A stretch of 64,000 nucleotides of DNA from Coix lacryma-jobi var. lacryma-jobi (lineage: Eukaryota; Streptophyta; Magnoliopsida; Poales; Poaceae), in contig CM019823.1 of the NCBI GenBank assembly GCA_009763385.1, positions 46,331,528 to 46,395,527 of the forward strand, in the 5' to 3' direction. The position numbers were made by a program, and so were the translations under genes. Shown here piece by piece: positions 23,054 through 33,584 of this stretch. The notes below the pieces were generated by a model. The model made no database searches. It saw only the letters and a program-made list of their open reading frames with translations, and had not been told where the DNA came from. Position 1 is the first letter of the stretch. Each line of letters starts with the position of its first letter.

Positions 23054-25097
23054 TGAAAGGACCGAATCAGCCTAGAGGGGGGGGTGAATAGGTGATTTTT
23101 GACTATCTGAAACTTCACAAACTATAAGATGTAGTTAGATAGCAACCGGAGAGGCCAGTTTGTTTGGGTAGGTACTACCGGGTGTGAAACACCGGTACTA
23201 CCGACACAAACAAACGGCACAACCGGGATCCTAAAAGAAACTACAAATCCGATGAATGTAAGCTATGAAGATAATACAAGTTTCTAGCCCACTTTCCTAA
23301 GAATGATATATGGTAAATCTACTCTCACCAAACCTTGGTTGCTCCCCTTGATGTAGATCGAGCCTTCCCAACCTAAGAAAGAGATAGGTATAGGAAGAAC
23401 ACGAAGAACACAATAACAAGTGAAGTAGAGAAAATAGGGACAACAACAACAAGCACACGGGACACGCGATTTATCCCGAGGTTCGGCCAATCCACTAAGG
23501 AGTGCCTACTTCCTCGTTGTTGAGGTGACCACAAAGGTCGGAGTCTATTTCACCTCCTCGCCTCACTCAAGCAACCACAAAGGCTACGAGAGTATCTCTA
23601 CTAGAAATCTCAGGGTAATACAAATGCTTCGGGGAGCCCTCACAAGTAAATCAATACGGGCTACCACGAAGAACACCTAACCGGCTAGAGCTCAAAGAGC
23701 TCAAGAGTAAAAGACACAAAGCAAGCCGGCAAGATGGAAACCAAGTGCTCAACTCGAAGATTGATGCTTCCCACTCTCGAATCTCACTTCCCTAGCTCAA
23801 ATCTCGCAAGGGAATGAATCTAGGAGCAAAGGGGGAGAGAGAGGGGTGAGTCAATGCTTGGAGAGTGTTTGTCACGAGTTAGGTCAGCAATAAGTGTATG
23901 GAGTAAGTGGGTGACCGTGAAAAGTGAAGAGGGGAGGCATTTATACTCCCTCAGTCCCGAGGCTTGTCGGTACCACCGACCACCCCTGGCCAGTACCACC
24001 GACTAGTTCACAACGGTCGAAAGAATCCAGATCTAACCAAACAAGCAACCACCGTCCTCATGTCGGTACCACCGCGGGCGGTAGTACCGAGGTTATGGCG
24101 GTACTACCGCCAGGCCAAATTGGCCGCGAACAGAGAGCATCTCACAAAGGGACTTGGTCCCTCGGAAACTACCGCCCAAAGGTCGGTACCTCCGAGGTCG
24201 GTGGTACCGAGGTTATGGCGGTACCACCGCCAGGCCATTTTCAACTCAACACAGAGAGCTTCGCGAAACCAAGATACTATCGACCTCGGTCGGTACCACC
24301 GCGGGCGGTACTACTGAGGTTATGGCGGTACTACCGCCAGGCCATTTTCAATTCTACACAGGGAGCTCTGCAAACTTGGTTACCACCGGCCTTGGGTCGG
24401 TAGCACCGGGGGCGGTACTACTGAGGTAATGGCGGTACTACCGCCAGGCCAAATTCAGCGCGGACAGAGAGCCTTGCAAACTTGGAAACTACCGGCCATG
24501 GGTCGGTACCACCGTGTGCGGTAGTACCGAGGATATGGCGGTACCACCGCTAGGTCAAATACAACTCTACACAGAGAGGGTTGCAAAACCAGGTTACTAC
24601 CGACCTTGCGTCGGTACCACCGCGGGCGGTAGTACCGAGGTTATGGCGGTACTACCGCCAGGTCATTTTTGACCAACACAGAGAGGGTGTTTGAGCGCTG
24701 CGCAGAGAAGCCGTGGTCGGTACCACCGACCACCCATGGTCGGTACCACCGACCATATGAAATTACCCTCTACGTGTTCGTGATTGTGCGGTGTCTCTCA
24801 AGCGAACTAAGGTTAGTCGATTTGAGCACTTTTCTCCACATCTAGCCAACTTACTTTGTGACCCTCTTCATAGTCCGGCTTACCTATAACTCAAGTTTAA
24901 AATTGAAATTTTAAACTACCACTTGAGCTAGGCATCTTTATGTCCAAAAATATAGTACGTGCTTTGTTCACGAGATTTCAACGTTTCAAATCTTTCAAAG
25001 GACTAACACCTGCATACATGCTTTTATAAACTGGTTAGTCCCTAATTTGATTTTCATTAATTAGCCAAAACCCACATTGGGGGCGAATGCACTTTCA
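23054..25097 (-). repeat. 3' LTR of element E
   Basis: It is the same as 46054-48096 at about 99%. It carries six tandem units of about 106-120 bp (from about 24063 to 24720), each with CGGTACCACCG and GGCGGTACTACCGCC palindromes. On the minus strand a TATA box, TATAAATG (about 23938-23945), follows the array. Confidence 0.95.
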
Positions 25098-25099
25098 AA

Positions 25100-25110
25100 C
25101 TCCCCCTTTT
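25100..25110 (-). other. Main polypurine tract of element E
   Basis: On the minus strand AAAAAGGGGGAG ends just before the LTR. Three more AGGGGGAG blocks occur in the 3' untranslated region 25111-25661 (at about 25192, 25270 and 25610), which otherwise shows no gene. Repeated polypurine tracts are a known Sirevirus feature. Confidence 0.7.
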
Positions 25111-25661
25111 TGGTAATTGATGACAACCAACTTAGGCTTACAATTAGGGATAGAAAGAATTGAAGCTTTTGAATTCCAAAATTTAGTTGAAGCTCCCCCT
25201 TAGTGTATGCTTTGGATATGAATTTCAAACCTTGATTAGAACGCAAGGTTGCATACACAAGAACAAGAGCTCCCCCTAAATTTTGCAATCCGTGGGGTGC
25301 CTAAGTGTGTGACAACATCAAATATATCAATTTGTGATGCATAAACGATATGACATGGTGATTCACATAACAATGTAATAAGAAAAGCGAATGGCTATTG
25401 AAGAAAGAAAAGAACTCAAATCACATAGCCATATCGAAAACAACAATCACCATGACAAGAGCATCAATAATGAGGATGAACCAAACATGAATATAACATT
25501 AAGCATAAAAGTTTTACATCCTCAGCATATCACAAATAAAATGTAGCATACCACACTTAGTCTCAAAGAACCCTTTCTCACAGCTATTACAACAATATAA
25601 GCCTTAACACTCCCCCTTTGGCATCAAGTACCAAAGCGGGTAGGCCAAGATAAGCAAAGAA

Positions 25662-26691
25662 TCAATAATAGCTGCAGGAAGATCCATCATGATAAGAGCC
25701 CCCGAAGAGAGAGGAATAGGCACTCTCACCAACGTCACCACCAGGGAAGGATGACGGAGCAGAAGAATCAGGTGGTGGTGTAGAGTCACGAGGGCCACCA
25801 CTCCTAGCTGGATCGGCTTCGGGGCCAGCAAAGCCCATGTACGAGCCACCACCCCCACCTTGATATGACGTGGACCCGCCAACAAAGGACGTGCCCATAC
25901 CATAGTCAGGGAAGAAGGGATGAGGCTGGTACTGAGGTGGTGGCGGAGGATAGAACTGATGGGGCGGATATAGCATGGAGCTGTAAAAACCCGCCTCACC
26001 ACCACCTGGAAACTGGGGCTGCTGCTGGGCCTGCTGCTGGGGCTGCTGCTGGGGGAGACCACCCCCACCACCATCATCATCATCATCGTCACCGCGCCGG
26101 GCCTGAGCATCGTACTCAGCAAACGGATCTGGATGGGGTCGGACCGGAGAGCCCGGAGGAAGACCGAGATGCTGACGCACCTCCTGCTGATGTCACTCGT
26201 CGCGATCGGCCCGATAGCACATCCACTCAAAGATCTTGCCAAGGGCAGAGCGAATACCGCCACTCCTACGCCTCTCATGACGCGGAGGAGGAGCGGTAGC
26301 ACGGGGAACATCTCCACCACCCGGCTGAGCCTCGCCAGGCGCTGCTGCATCTGCTGGGACCTCACCACCTTCATCAACTTTTTCTTTGTCCTTGGAAGGA
26401 GCCGAGGTGAACTTGCGAACACTGTACTCCTTCATGGTGCGATCATACTCGAAGGTGGCGCCAACCACATGCTCAATGATATGCATAAGGTATGGAGCAT
26501 ATGGCAGGGCCTTGTGAGGATCATTGTATACATCGGAGATCTTCTGCCAAAGAAAGTGAGAGATGCTAAACCGTCCATCTGGCAGAGCAAAGCGGACTAG
26601 GACCTTGGTAGCATCATCTCTCAAGTTATCGTGATCTCCAATTTTGGGATCCAGAGTCAGGCGCATGATGTTGTTGAGGACGTAGTAAGCG
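25662..26691 (-). pseudogene. Element E ORF3, C-terminal part
   Basis: It continues in frame from 38321-39378 across element F. It reads MRLTLDPKIGDHDN, then YAPYLMHIIEHVVG, which aligns with YAPYIMFMIEMVSGYTF in D's ORF3. It then becomes low-complexity: Gly/Pro/Gln/Asp-rich and ending in a Gly/Ser/Tyr-rich tail. An in-frame TGA at 26193-26195 interrupts it; the frame is open again to the TGA before 25662. Counting both parts and leaving F out, the span is 2088 nt, an exact multiple of three. I see no signal peptide or membrane helix, so the name 'envelope-like' used for some Sirevirus third ORFs has no direct support here. Confidence 0.75.
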
Positions 26692-26696
26692 GGCTT

Positions 26697-28700
26697 TGAA
26701 GGACCGAGAAGCTATCCGAAAGCGACCAGAGGGGGGGTGAATGGGAGCTTCAAAATTTCCTTTCGGAAACTAGATGCCACTGTCCCAAGATCAACCCCAA
26801 GAGCGAACCCTAGAGCTTGCTAATGTCCACGACCCTAGATATAGAGTGGATGCTTCCTAGAAGCACAGCGGGACACTAGACAACCCTAGAAAGCCAACGC
26901 AAAAGACGGAACTCGAATCCGATCAAGAACGAACGAACCGCGAACGAAACGGCGCGAAACTGGATCGACCGGACTCTGCCTGCGTCCGGTCAGCTGGGAC
27001 CGGACCCGTCCGGTCGTCAAAAATCGGCTCTGGGAGCTCTCTGTTCGCGACCGGACGCACGGTGCTCAAGCGTCCGGTCGTTCACTAAGCGTCCGGTCAG
27101 AACAAACAAACGCGATGAACAGGAACCTAGGCGCGTCCGGTCGATTGATAAACACAGAGTCCGGTCACGAACGTCCGATCAAACCAGAAACCCTGTACGC
27201 AGCGCTCAACGACCGGACGCACTGGTCAGCGTCCGATCACTTCGCGACCAGCGTCCGGTCACCCCGCAGCCCCTCTGTTCTTCCACCGATCCGACTCAAA
27301 CTCACCCAAAACGCATCCTCTAGGGATCAAACTTGGTGAGTGAAGTCACAAGGAGGTTAGTGAGCTATCTCTAAGAGATCATGGCTCGAACCTAACTCCA
27401 AATCGGTGAATCGAAGAATTTCGGGGGAAGGGAAGAAAAGTGACCCGAAACGAAAAATCGATCGATCTCCTAGACCGTGAGGTTAGAGATGATTTCTTTC
27501 GGTGGAAAGAAGTGCCTCACGATCTAGAACAACTTGGTTCAAACGGATTCGCAAAAGGTGAACCGAGCAAAAAGATCAAGCGACGGGAAAACTCAAGGCA
27601 CAAAGCAATCCGCGAAGAACATGATGAACATGAAATCAAAACGCGAATTGACACCAAGAGATGGGATCCAAGGTGAGGATACGGCCTCACTTCCTTGAAT
27701 CAACAGTACACAGAGTGGAGTCTCTCTGCGGATCTCAACTAGCTAAAGCAGGGGTGTGGGAGAGTGGAAACCCTAGGTGCTAGGAAGCAAATGACTGCGC
27801 TAACTGAGATTGAGATAGGGAGGAGGGTGTCTCCCCTAGACTACTTATACTAACCTAGCCTAAGCCTATTTCCTACTCTACCCCTCTCTACTCTAATTAC
27901 AGAGCGGGCCAGGAAAACCCTAAGGCTAATCTGGTCCACCCGCTGGTGGTAGGTAGATCCGACGGCCACGCCCGCACGGTCTTCCGCGTCGCCTCCACGC
28001 AACCTTCAGATCGCCGCCACGTGCCGCCACCACTCTGCACCCCCGGTTTTGTGGCCCAAACCGGGAAACCAGCCTTTTCCATCAGCCCCCGGTTTTGAGG
28101 CCCAAACCGGGAAACCAGCCTCCAGCCCGAGTTTTGTGGCCCAAACTCGGAAACCCTCAGCGCCCGAGTTTTGAGGCCCAAACTCGGAAACCGGCCCAAG
28201 CCCAGGTTTTGAGGCTCAACCTGGAAACCGTCACGCCCAGGTTTTGTGGCTCAACCTGGAAACCCAGCACCCAGGTTTTGAGGCCCAAACCTGGAAACCG
28301 TCCACCGTTGGTTTTTCCCGGGCTCTACCAACAAACCGGCGTCGTAGAGGGGATGCACCGCCTGTGCACCCCTTCCACCGACATGATCGCACTTCTCCGC
28401 TTGTCGCTGTCGCAGGCTGCCAGCCATCACAGCTGATCCTCCGGCCTCCAGTCCATCAGTCCAAGTCCACGTCCGCCCTTCACCGTCCGATACATCGGCA
28501 TGGCACGTCCGCCGCACGGCACGCCCATCCTTCATCGCGCCCGGTCCGTCGGCACGGCACGTCGCAACTTGACCTTCACCCGCCATCGATCACTGTCTCC
28601 GTGCTCGACACCTGCACAACACCAGCCAAAGAACATGCGCATCATCTCCGTTGACAATCACTCATCACACAGAGACTCGGCATACACCCATGTATCCGCA
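26697..28700 (-). repeat. 3' LTR of element F
   Basis: On the minus strand it starts TGCGGATACATGGG and ends CTCGGTCCTTCA. It contains seven stem-matched hairpins (28042-28293), a TATA-like box TATAAG (27844-27849, minus) and a field of GACCGGAC/GTCCGGTC motifs (about 26966-27260). Confidence 0.95.
28042..28293 (-). repeat. Seven covarying hairpins in F's 3' LTR
   Basis: Each hairpin has a 6-8 bp stem and a loop like TGAGGCCC. The stems are CCGGTTT/AAACCGG (2 copies), CGAGTTT/AAACTCG (2) and CAGGTTT/AAACCTG or its shorter form (3). The same array is at 37662-37913 in the 5' LTR. Confidence 0.85.
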
Positions 28701-28714
28701 ATCTCCCCCTTGAT
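28701..28714 (-). other. Main polypurine tract of element F
   Basis: On the minus strand ATCAAGGGGGAGAT ends where the LTR's TGCGG begins. Further AGGGGGAG-like blocks occur near 29191, 29232, 29274 and 29342. Confidence 0.75.
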
Positions 28715-30384
28715 GAGTGCATTGTCAACTCCACAACAAATCATGAATAAGAAGAAGGAGGTAGGAAGGAGTGAGAAGAGAAAACCCAACCAAATGACCC
28801 AAAAGCCTAACAAAAGCCAAAGAAGGTCAAGTGTATGAAGCGAAAACTTGGTCCCCAAAGACATGGGCAACGGCTCGACGCAACCAAGCAAAGCAAAGCT
28901 AGCCCTCAAGAAGAGGTAGAACAGGCTCAACACCGCTAGCAGATACCAATTGAAGATCGGAGGACAACAGAAGCAAAATGCTAGTCCCTCAAGATAGAGG
29001 CACAGAGGCTCAACACAACTAGCAAGAAAATCACTCCGAACCAATTGGAATTCAACCCAAACCAAATGGGAAAGCACACCAGACGATACCAATTGAAAGC
29101 CAAATGAACAAGCTTATGAAAGCTCATGAAAAGCTAGGAGCGTTTGCTAGTCCCTCAAGACAGAGGCAACGGCTCAACACAACTAGCAAACTCCCCCTCG
29201 ACAAATGCAAGCAACTAGGACAAATAATTCTCCCCTTAGTTGATCAACACAGGAGCATATGATTTGCATAAATTTCTCCCCCTAGTTGAAAATGCACTTA
29301 TCAAGGCCAAAAGGTATCGGAGAAGCAACTCCCTTCACATAAACTCCCCCTGAACACAAGATCGCCTTCCAAAATGCATATGAAGTCAAAATGCAAGTTA
29401 GGAGCTTCAAGTATATAGTCAAAAGAGTGCAAAGATGCTCTAATCAGTATAGCTCCAACATCTCAATTAAGCACTCAAATAGCAAAGGCTCAGACTGATC
29501 ACTTATACGAAATATGAAACATATGAGCATGTGAGCAGTTTTAAGCCAAAAGGATAGTCACCATCAAAATAGCACTAGACATGTATAGAAGGAATCCAAA
29601 CAAGTGCTAAGCATATATACAAGGTGAACTACCCCTAGCAAAGTTCAATCATCATGCATAGGAATGAAGCATATACTTGTGATTTCAAATTCATATCGGA
29701 GTTGCAGCGGTAAAAGAATTCACAAGTTCATTTTTTGGCATGTGATTGCGAGAGGTTGAAAGCTTGTCATTGCCTAACTTTTCAACCGTGCGAAGCCTAT
29801 GCCGAAGCAATCAGAAGCTTAAAGCAACGGTTTCGGTCATACACTACATGGCTCAAGTTTAACTCAAGGTGCAATGAGAAACAGTCTCAATACCATGAGG
29901 TGTTGACAAGCAATCCCATCTCGATCTTTTCAATTCAACGATACTTGGTTCAGATTTTAAGCAAGTTATGAACAACCAAGCAAGTGAATGACTCAGAACT
30001 AGAGACATAGCAACCTAGCATATATGAAAAGCAGGAATGGACTCAACACACCCTACACATGCTAGTTGCATATCTCAATGGTGAACATTTTCAGATTTAC
30101 GTACATTAGGCATAATTCACCATTTCAAAAATAGCTCGCTCATAACATGTAACAGTGATCAGAAGGAGCATAAGCTACAAGCATCATCATAAGTATCGGA
30201 GCAATACTAACAAGAGCATAATTACATTCTAGTGAATATAGACATGAAGCTCAGAATGTAAATGCGTATGCCCGACACAAAACTGAAAGAAAGAAGATAC
30301 CAATTGGAAAGACTCAAGAAACTCAAAAGAAAAGAGCCTCAAAATAAAAGAGTCAGTCTGTACATCTCAAAATGCTTCCCCCAT
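28715..30384 (-). other. Long 3' non-coding region of element F
   Basis: No ORF3 and no gene is seen. It has three loosely repeated units around 28860-29190 (CTCAACACAACTAGCA and variants), several extra polypurine blocks, and three copies of the LTR-end/primer-site junction phrase. On the plus strand that phrase is GATACCAATTGAA at 28942-28954 and 29085-29097, with a variant near 30296. Confidence 0.7.
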
Positions 30385-33300
30385 CTAAAAGGGGAAACAC
30401 ACACCAAGCTCACCCCTCAACCTATTAAAGGTTGATTCGTCTAAAGGCTTGGTGAAAATATCAGCCAATTGGTGATGAGTATCGACATGGCGAAGGTCGA
30501 TATCACCCTTCTCCTGGTGGTCTCGCAAGAAATGAAAGCGCACATCAATGTGTTTGGTTTTCGAGTGAAGCACGGGGTTCTTAGCAACGCTAATGGCACT
30601 CGTGCTGTCACAAAGCAAAGGAACTCGAGTAAAGCTCAAACCAAAATCACGCAAAGTGGCCATCATCCAGAGTAACTGGGAACAGCAGCTAGCCGCAGCA
30701 ACATATTCAGCCTCCGTGGTAGACTGGGCGACACTAGACTGCTTGCGAGAAGACCACGATACAAGAGAAGATCCAATAAACTGGCAAGTCCCAGAAGTGG
30801 ACTTGCGCTCAATACGACAACCAGCAAAATCGGCATCGGAATAACCGCAAAGCGAGAGAGTGGAGGAAGCAGAATACCAAATCCCGAACTCAGGCGTGAA
30901 ACGAAGGTACCTGAATATGCGCTTCACCGCCTGACGGTGAGAAGTGCGTGGCGAAGCCTGAAAGCGCGCGCACAAGCACACGGCGAACTGAATGTCCGGC
31001 CGTGTCGCCGTCAGGTAGAGCAGCGATCCAATCATGCTGCGGTACTCCTTCTGGTCCACTGCTTCTCCATCCGTGTCGGCATCCAGGGCAGTCGTCGTCG
31101 ACATGGGCGTCGGAAGGGGCTTGGCCTCACCCATGTCGAACCGCTTCAGCAAGTCCCTCGTGTACTTGCCCTGGTGCACAAACGTCCCCTCTCGGGATTG
31201 CTTAATTTGCAACCCGAGAAAGAAGGTCAGCTCGCCCATCATGCTCATCTCGAACTCCCTGCTCATAGTATCTGCAAACTTGGCAACCAAAGCGTGAGAA
31301 GAACCACCGAAAATGATATCATCCACGTAAATTTGAACCAAGAGAGTATCTTTGCCTTGCCGGAGGAGAAAGAGCGTCTTATCTACACATCCCATTTTAA
31401 AACCCTTAGCTAGCAAAAAGGTTTTTAATCTCTCATACCAGGCTCTAGGGGCTTGTTTCAAACCATACAAAGCTTTGTGGAGTTTAAAAACATGGTTTGG
31501 AAACTTGGGATTTTCAAAACCGGGGGGTTGCTGGACATAGACCTCCTCCTCAATGTAGCCGTTTAAGAAGGCACTCTTGACATCCATTTGAAAAAGTTTG
31601 AAACCCATGGATGCAGCATAAGCCAAGAGTATCCTAATAGCCTCCAAACGAGCTACAGGAGCGAAGGTCTCCTCATAATCTATCCCCTCCTTCTGACTAT
31701 AACCCTTCGCTACAAGCCGGGCCTTGTTTCTCACAATGTGGCCCTCCTCTCCTTGCTTGTTTTTAAATACCCATTTTGTCCCAATAGGTTTACAGTCAGG
31801 AGGTGGTGGCACTAGAACCCAAACCCGATTTCGCTCAAAGTTCTCTAGCTCCTCATGCATGGCATTGACCCAATCCGGATCCGTCAATGCGTGTCCAACA
31901 TCTCGGGGCTCAAAAGATGCAACAAAAGCAGAATGAGCAAAGTGCGAGATGTGCTGTGACCTGGAGCGAGTAACTCGCTCGTCGATGTCGCCGATCATCT
32001 GTTCAGGGGGGTGCTGGCGCTGGATATGTCGTGGCGCCTCCCGGGAAGAAGTGACCTCCCCCTCAACAGCAGCTGGTTCCACCCCGGGTACAAAAGGTAC
32101 CGCGCGAGGTGGATCCCACGGCCCCCAGGAAGAAGAAGTGTCGGGGCCGTGAGTCGTCGTCGAGGCCGCTCCTTGCGGCACGGCAGGTGGAGGGGGTGCT
32201 GGATCATCTATACCTTCAGCACCCTCGTCCTCATCATCGAAAAGAGGCTCTCCAACTTCATGATCACCTGCACGCTCAAAACGAGAAGAGGGACAAACAA
32301 GAGTCTCGTCGAAGGTGACATCTGATGTCTCCATGACTCGGTTAGTGTCAAGGTTAAGTACACGATAAGCTCGAGTGTGAGTGCCATAACCCAAAAACAC
32401 ACCGTCAGAAGAACGAGACTCAAACTTGTCCAGGTTGCCTTTTTTCAATATAAAACAGTGGCAACCAAAGACTCTAAAATAACTCACCTTGGGCTGGCGA
32501 CCAAAACGCAACTCATAAGAGGTCTTCTTCAAAAACGCTCTCAGAAAAATGCGATTCGAAATGTAGCATGCAGTGTTCATAGCTTCGGCCCAAAAGCGCC
32601 TAGGAGTCCTATGCTCATCAAGCATCGTCCTGGCCATCTCAACAAGGGTCCGATTCTTCCTCTCTACAACACCATTTTGGGGTGGTGTATAAGGGGAAGA
32701 AAACTGATGCTCCAAACCAAGGCGGTTACAAAACTTCTCAAAATCCGAATTTTTAAACTCGGAACCATAATCACTCCGAATAGCTCGCATCGAGTTCAAA
32801 GGGAACTCGTTCTGAAGACGCAAAATCAGATTGCGAGCAAATGAGAAAGTCTCGGTCTTCTCAGCTAAAAAGAAGACCCACGAATATCTCGAAAAGTCGT
32901 CAACAACAACCAAAACATACCACTTGCCACCAACCGAGCTCACCCGAGCCGGACCAACAAGGTCCATGTGTAAAAGCTCTCCGGGGTGCGAGGTCATGAC
33001 CTTAGTCACCGGATGGTGGGGAGCAGCAACCATCTTCCCATGTCTGCAAGAATGGCAAACTAGATCCTTCTCCATCGAAAGCTTGGGCGATCCTCGGATT
33101 AGGCCAAGTGAGCTAAGTCTTGCAAGCAAGTCGAAGCTTAAGTGACCGAGCCTCCTATGCCACTTCCAAAGATCGGAAGAAGAAGGACTAGCCAAAAGAC
33201 AGCGAGAAGATCCAAACGACTCCGAAAAATTCGCACAAAAGACTTTCCCAAAGGGCGAAATCAGACATACAAGATCGCCCTGAGGATCTAAGATGCGACT

Positions 33301-33570
33301 AAGGTTCGGTTTGAAACGAATCTCATAGTCATCATCAAAAAGTTGCGAAACAGAAAGCAAGTTAAAATGCAGGTTAGAAACAAGAGCAACATCGCGCAAC
33401 ACAAAGTGCTCATTAACCCGCACAGTTCCACGAGACAACACCTTACCTTTACTATTGTCGCCGAAGGTTATGTACTCCTTTCCGGCGACCGGGCTAAGGC
33501 TGGAGAACCACTTGGTGTTTCCGGTCATGTGCCTCGAACAACCGGAATCCACCAACCAAACGTCCTCCAA
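30385..33570 (-). CDS. pol: Element F pol polyprotein (protease, integrase, reverse transcriptase, RNase H)
   Basis: The frame is open for 1061 codons. The order is that of Ty1/copia. The aspartic protease loop VDSGCSRHMTG is at the start. The integrase has an HHCC finger (HRRLGHLSFDLL, then CHSCRHGK) and a catalytic core with MDLVGPARVSS, RSDYGSEFKN and NGVVERKNRTL. The reverse transcriptase has IYVDDIIFGG (codons at 31318-31329) after the AFLNGYIEEEVYVQQPPGFE block. RNase H has YSDADFAGC and TTEAEYVAAA. It ends in the usual LADIFTKPLD block. The product copies the RNA into DNA in cytoplasmic particles and integrates it. The pol frame has no clear ATG; it begins after a TAG that itself looks like a splice acceptor, so frameshift or splicing must link it to gag. 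All motifs appear intact. Confidence 0.95.
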   Translation of the reverse strand: MEDVWLVDSGCSRHMTGNTKWFSSLSPVAGKEYITFGDNSKGKVLSRGTVRVNEHFVLRDVALVSNLHFNLLSVSQLFDDDYEIRFKPNLSRILDPQGDLVCLISPFGKVFCANFSESFGSSRCLLASPSSSDLWKWHRRLGHLSFDLLARLSSLGLIRGSPKLSMEKDLVCHSCRHGKMVAAPHHPVTKVMTSHPGELLHMDLVGPARVSSVGGKWYVLVVVDDFSRYSWVFFLAEKTETFSFARNLILRLQNEFPLNSMRAIRSDYGSEFKNSDFEKFCNRLGLEHQFSSPYTPPQNGVVERKNRTLVEMARTMLDEHRTPRRFWAEAMNTACYISNRIFLRAFLKKTSYELRFGRQPKVSYFRVFGCHCFILKKGNLDKFESRSSDGVFLGYGTHTRAYRVLNLDTNRVMETSDVTFDETLVCPSSRFERAGDHEVGEPLFDDEDEGAEGIDDPAPPPPAVPQGAASTTTHGPDTSSSWGPWDPPRAVPFVPGVEPAAVEGEVTSSREAPRHIQRQHPPEQMIGDIDERVTRSRSQHISHFAHSAFVASFEPRDVGHALTDPDWVNAMHEELENFERNRVWVLVPPPPDCKPIGTKWVFKNKQGEEGHIVRNKARLVAKGYSQKEGIDYEETFAPVARLEAIRILLAYAASMGFKLFQMDVKSAFLNGYIEEEVYVQQPPGFENPKFPNHVFKLHKALYGLKQAPRAWYERLKTFLLAKGFKMGCVDKTLFLLRQGKDTLLVQIYVDDIIFGGSSHALVAKFADTMSREFEMSMMGELTFFLGLQIKQSREGTFVHQGKYTRDLLKRFDMGEAKPLPTPMSTTTALDADTDGEAVDQKEYRSMIGSLLYLTATRPDIQFAVCLCARFQASPRTSHRQAVKRIFRYLRFTPEFGIWYSASSTLSLCGYSDADFAGCRIERKSTSGTCQFIGSSLVSWSSRKQSSVAQSTTEAEYVAAASCCSQLLWMMATLRDFGLSFTRVPLLCDSTSAISVAKNPVLHSKTKHIDVRFHFLRDHQEKGDIDLRHVDTHHQLADIFTKPLDESTFNRLRGELGVCFPF

Positions 33571-33584
33571 CCGTCTTACCTACA

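Noticed and set aside
23924..24429. Long Tyr/Arg/Gly-rich frames (RYHRGRYYRGYGG type), also at 46922-47523
   Set aside because: They are translations of the palindrome array in E's LTR, on the strand opposite to the element's transcription.
24063..24720. CRISPR-like look of regularly spaced repeats in E's LTR
   Set aside because: The same array is present in both LTRs of a plant retrotransposon. The spacers are related to one another, there are no cas genes, and the DNA is plainly eukaryotic.
25604..26422. 272-codon minus-strand frame next to E's ORF3
   Set aside because: It overlaps the ORF3 C-terminal part in another frame. Its Ser/Arg/Leu-rich translation is a shadow of the Gly/Pro/Gln-rich region, and the ORF3 frame aligns with element D.
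27115..28838. Several overlapping open frames of 70-136 codons, repeated at 36734-38368
   Set aside because: They lie inside the LTR of element F, are repeated exactly because the LTR is, and come from the GTCCGGTC and hairpin repeats. No domain is seen.
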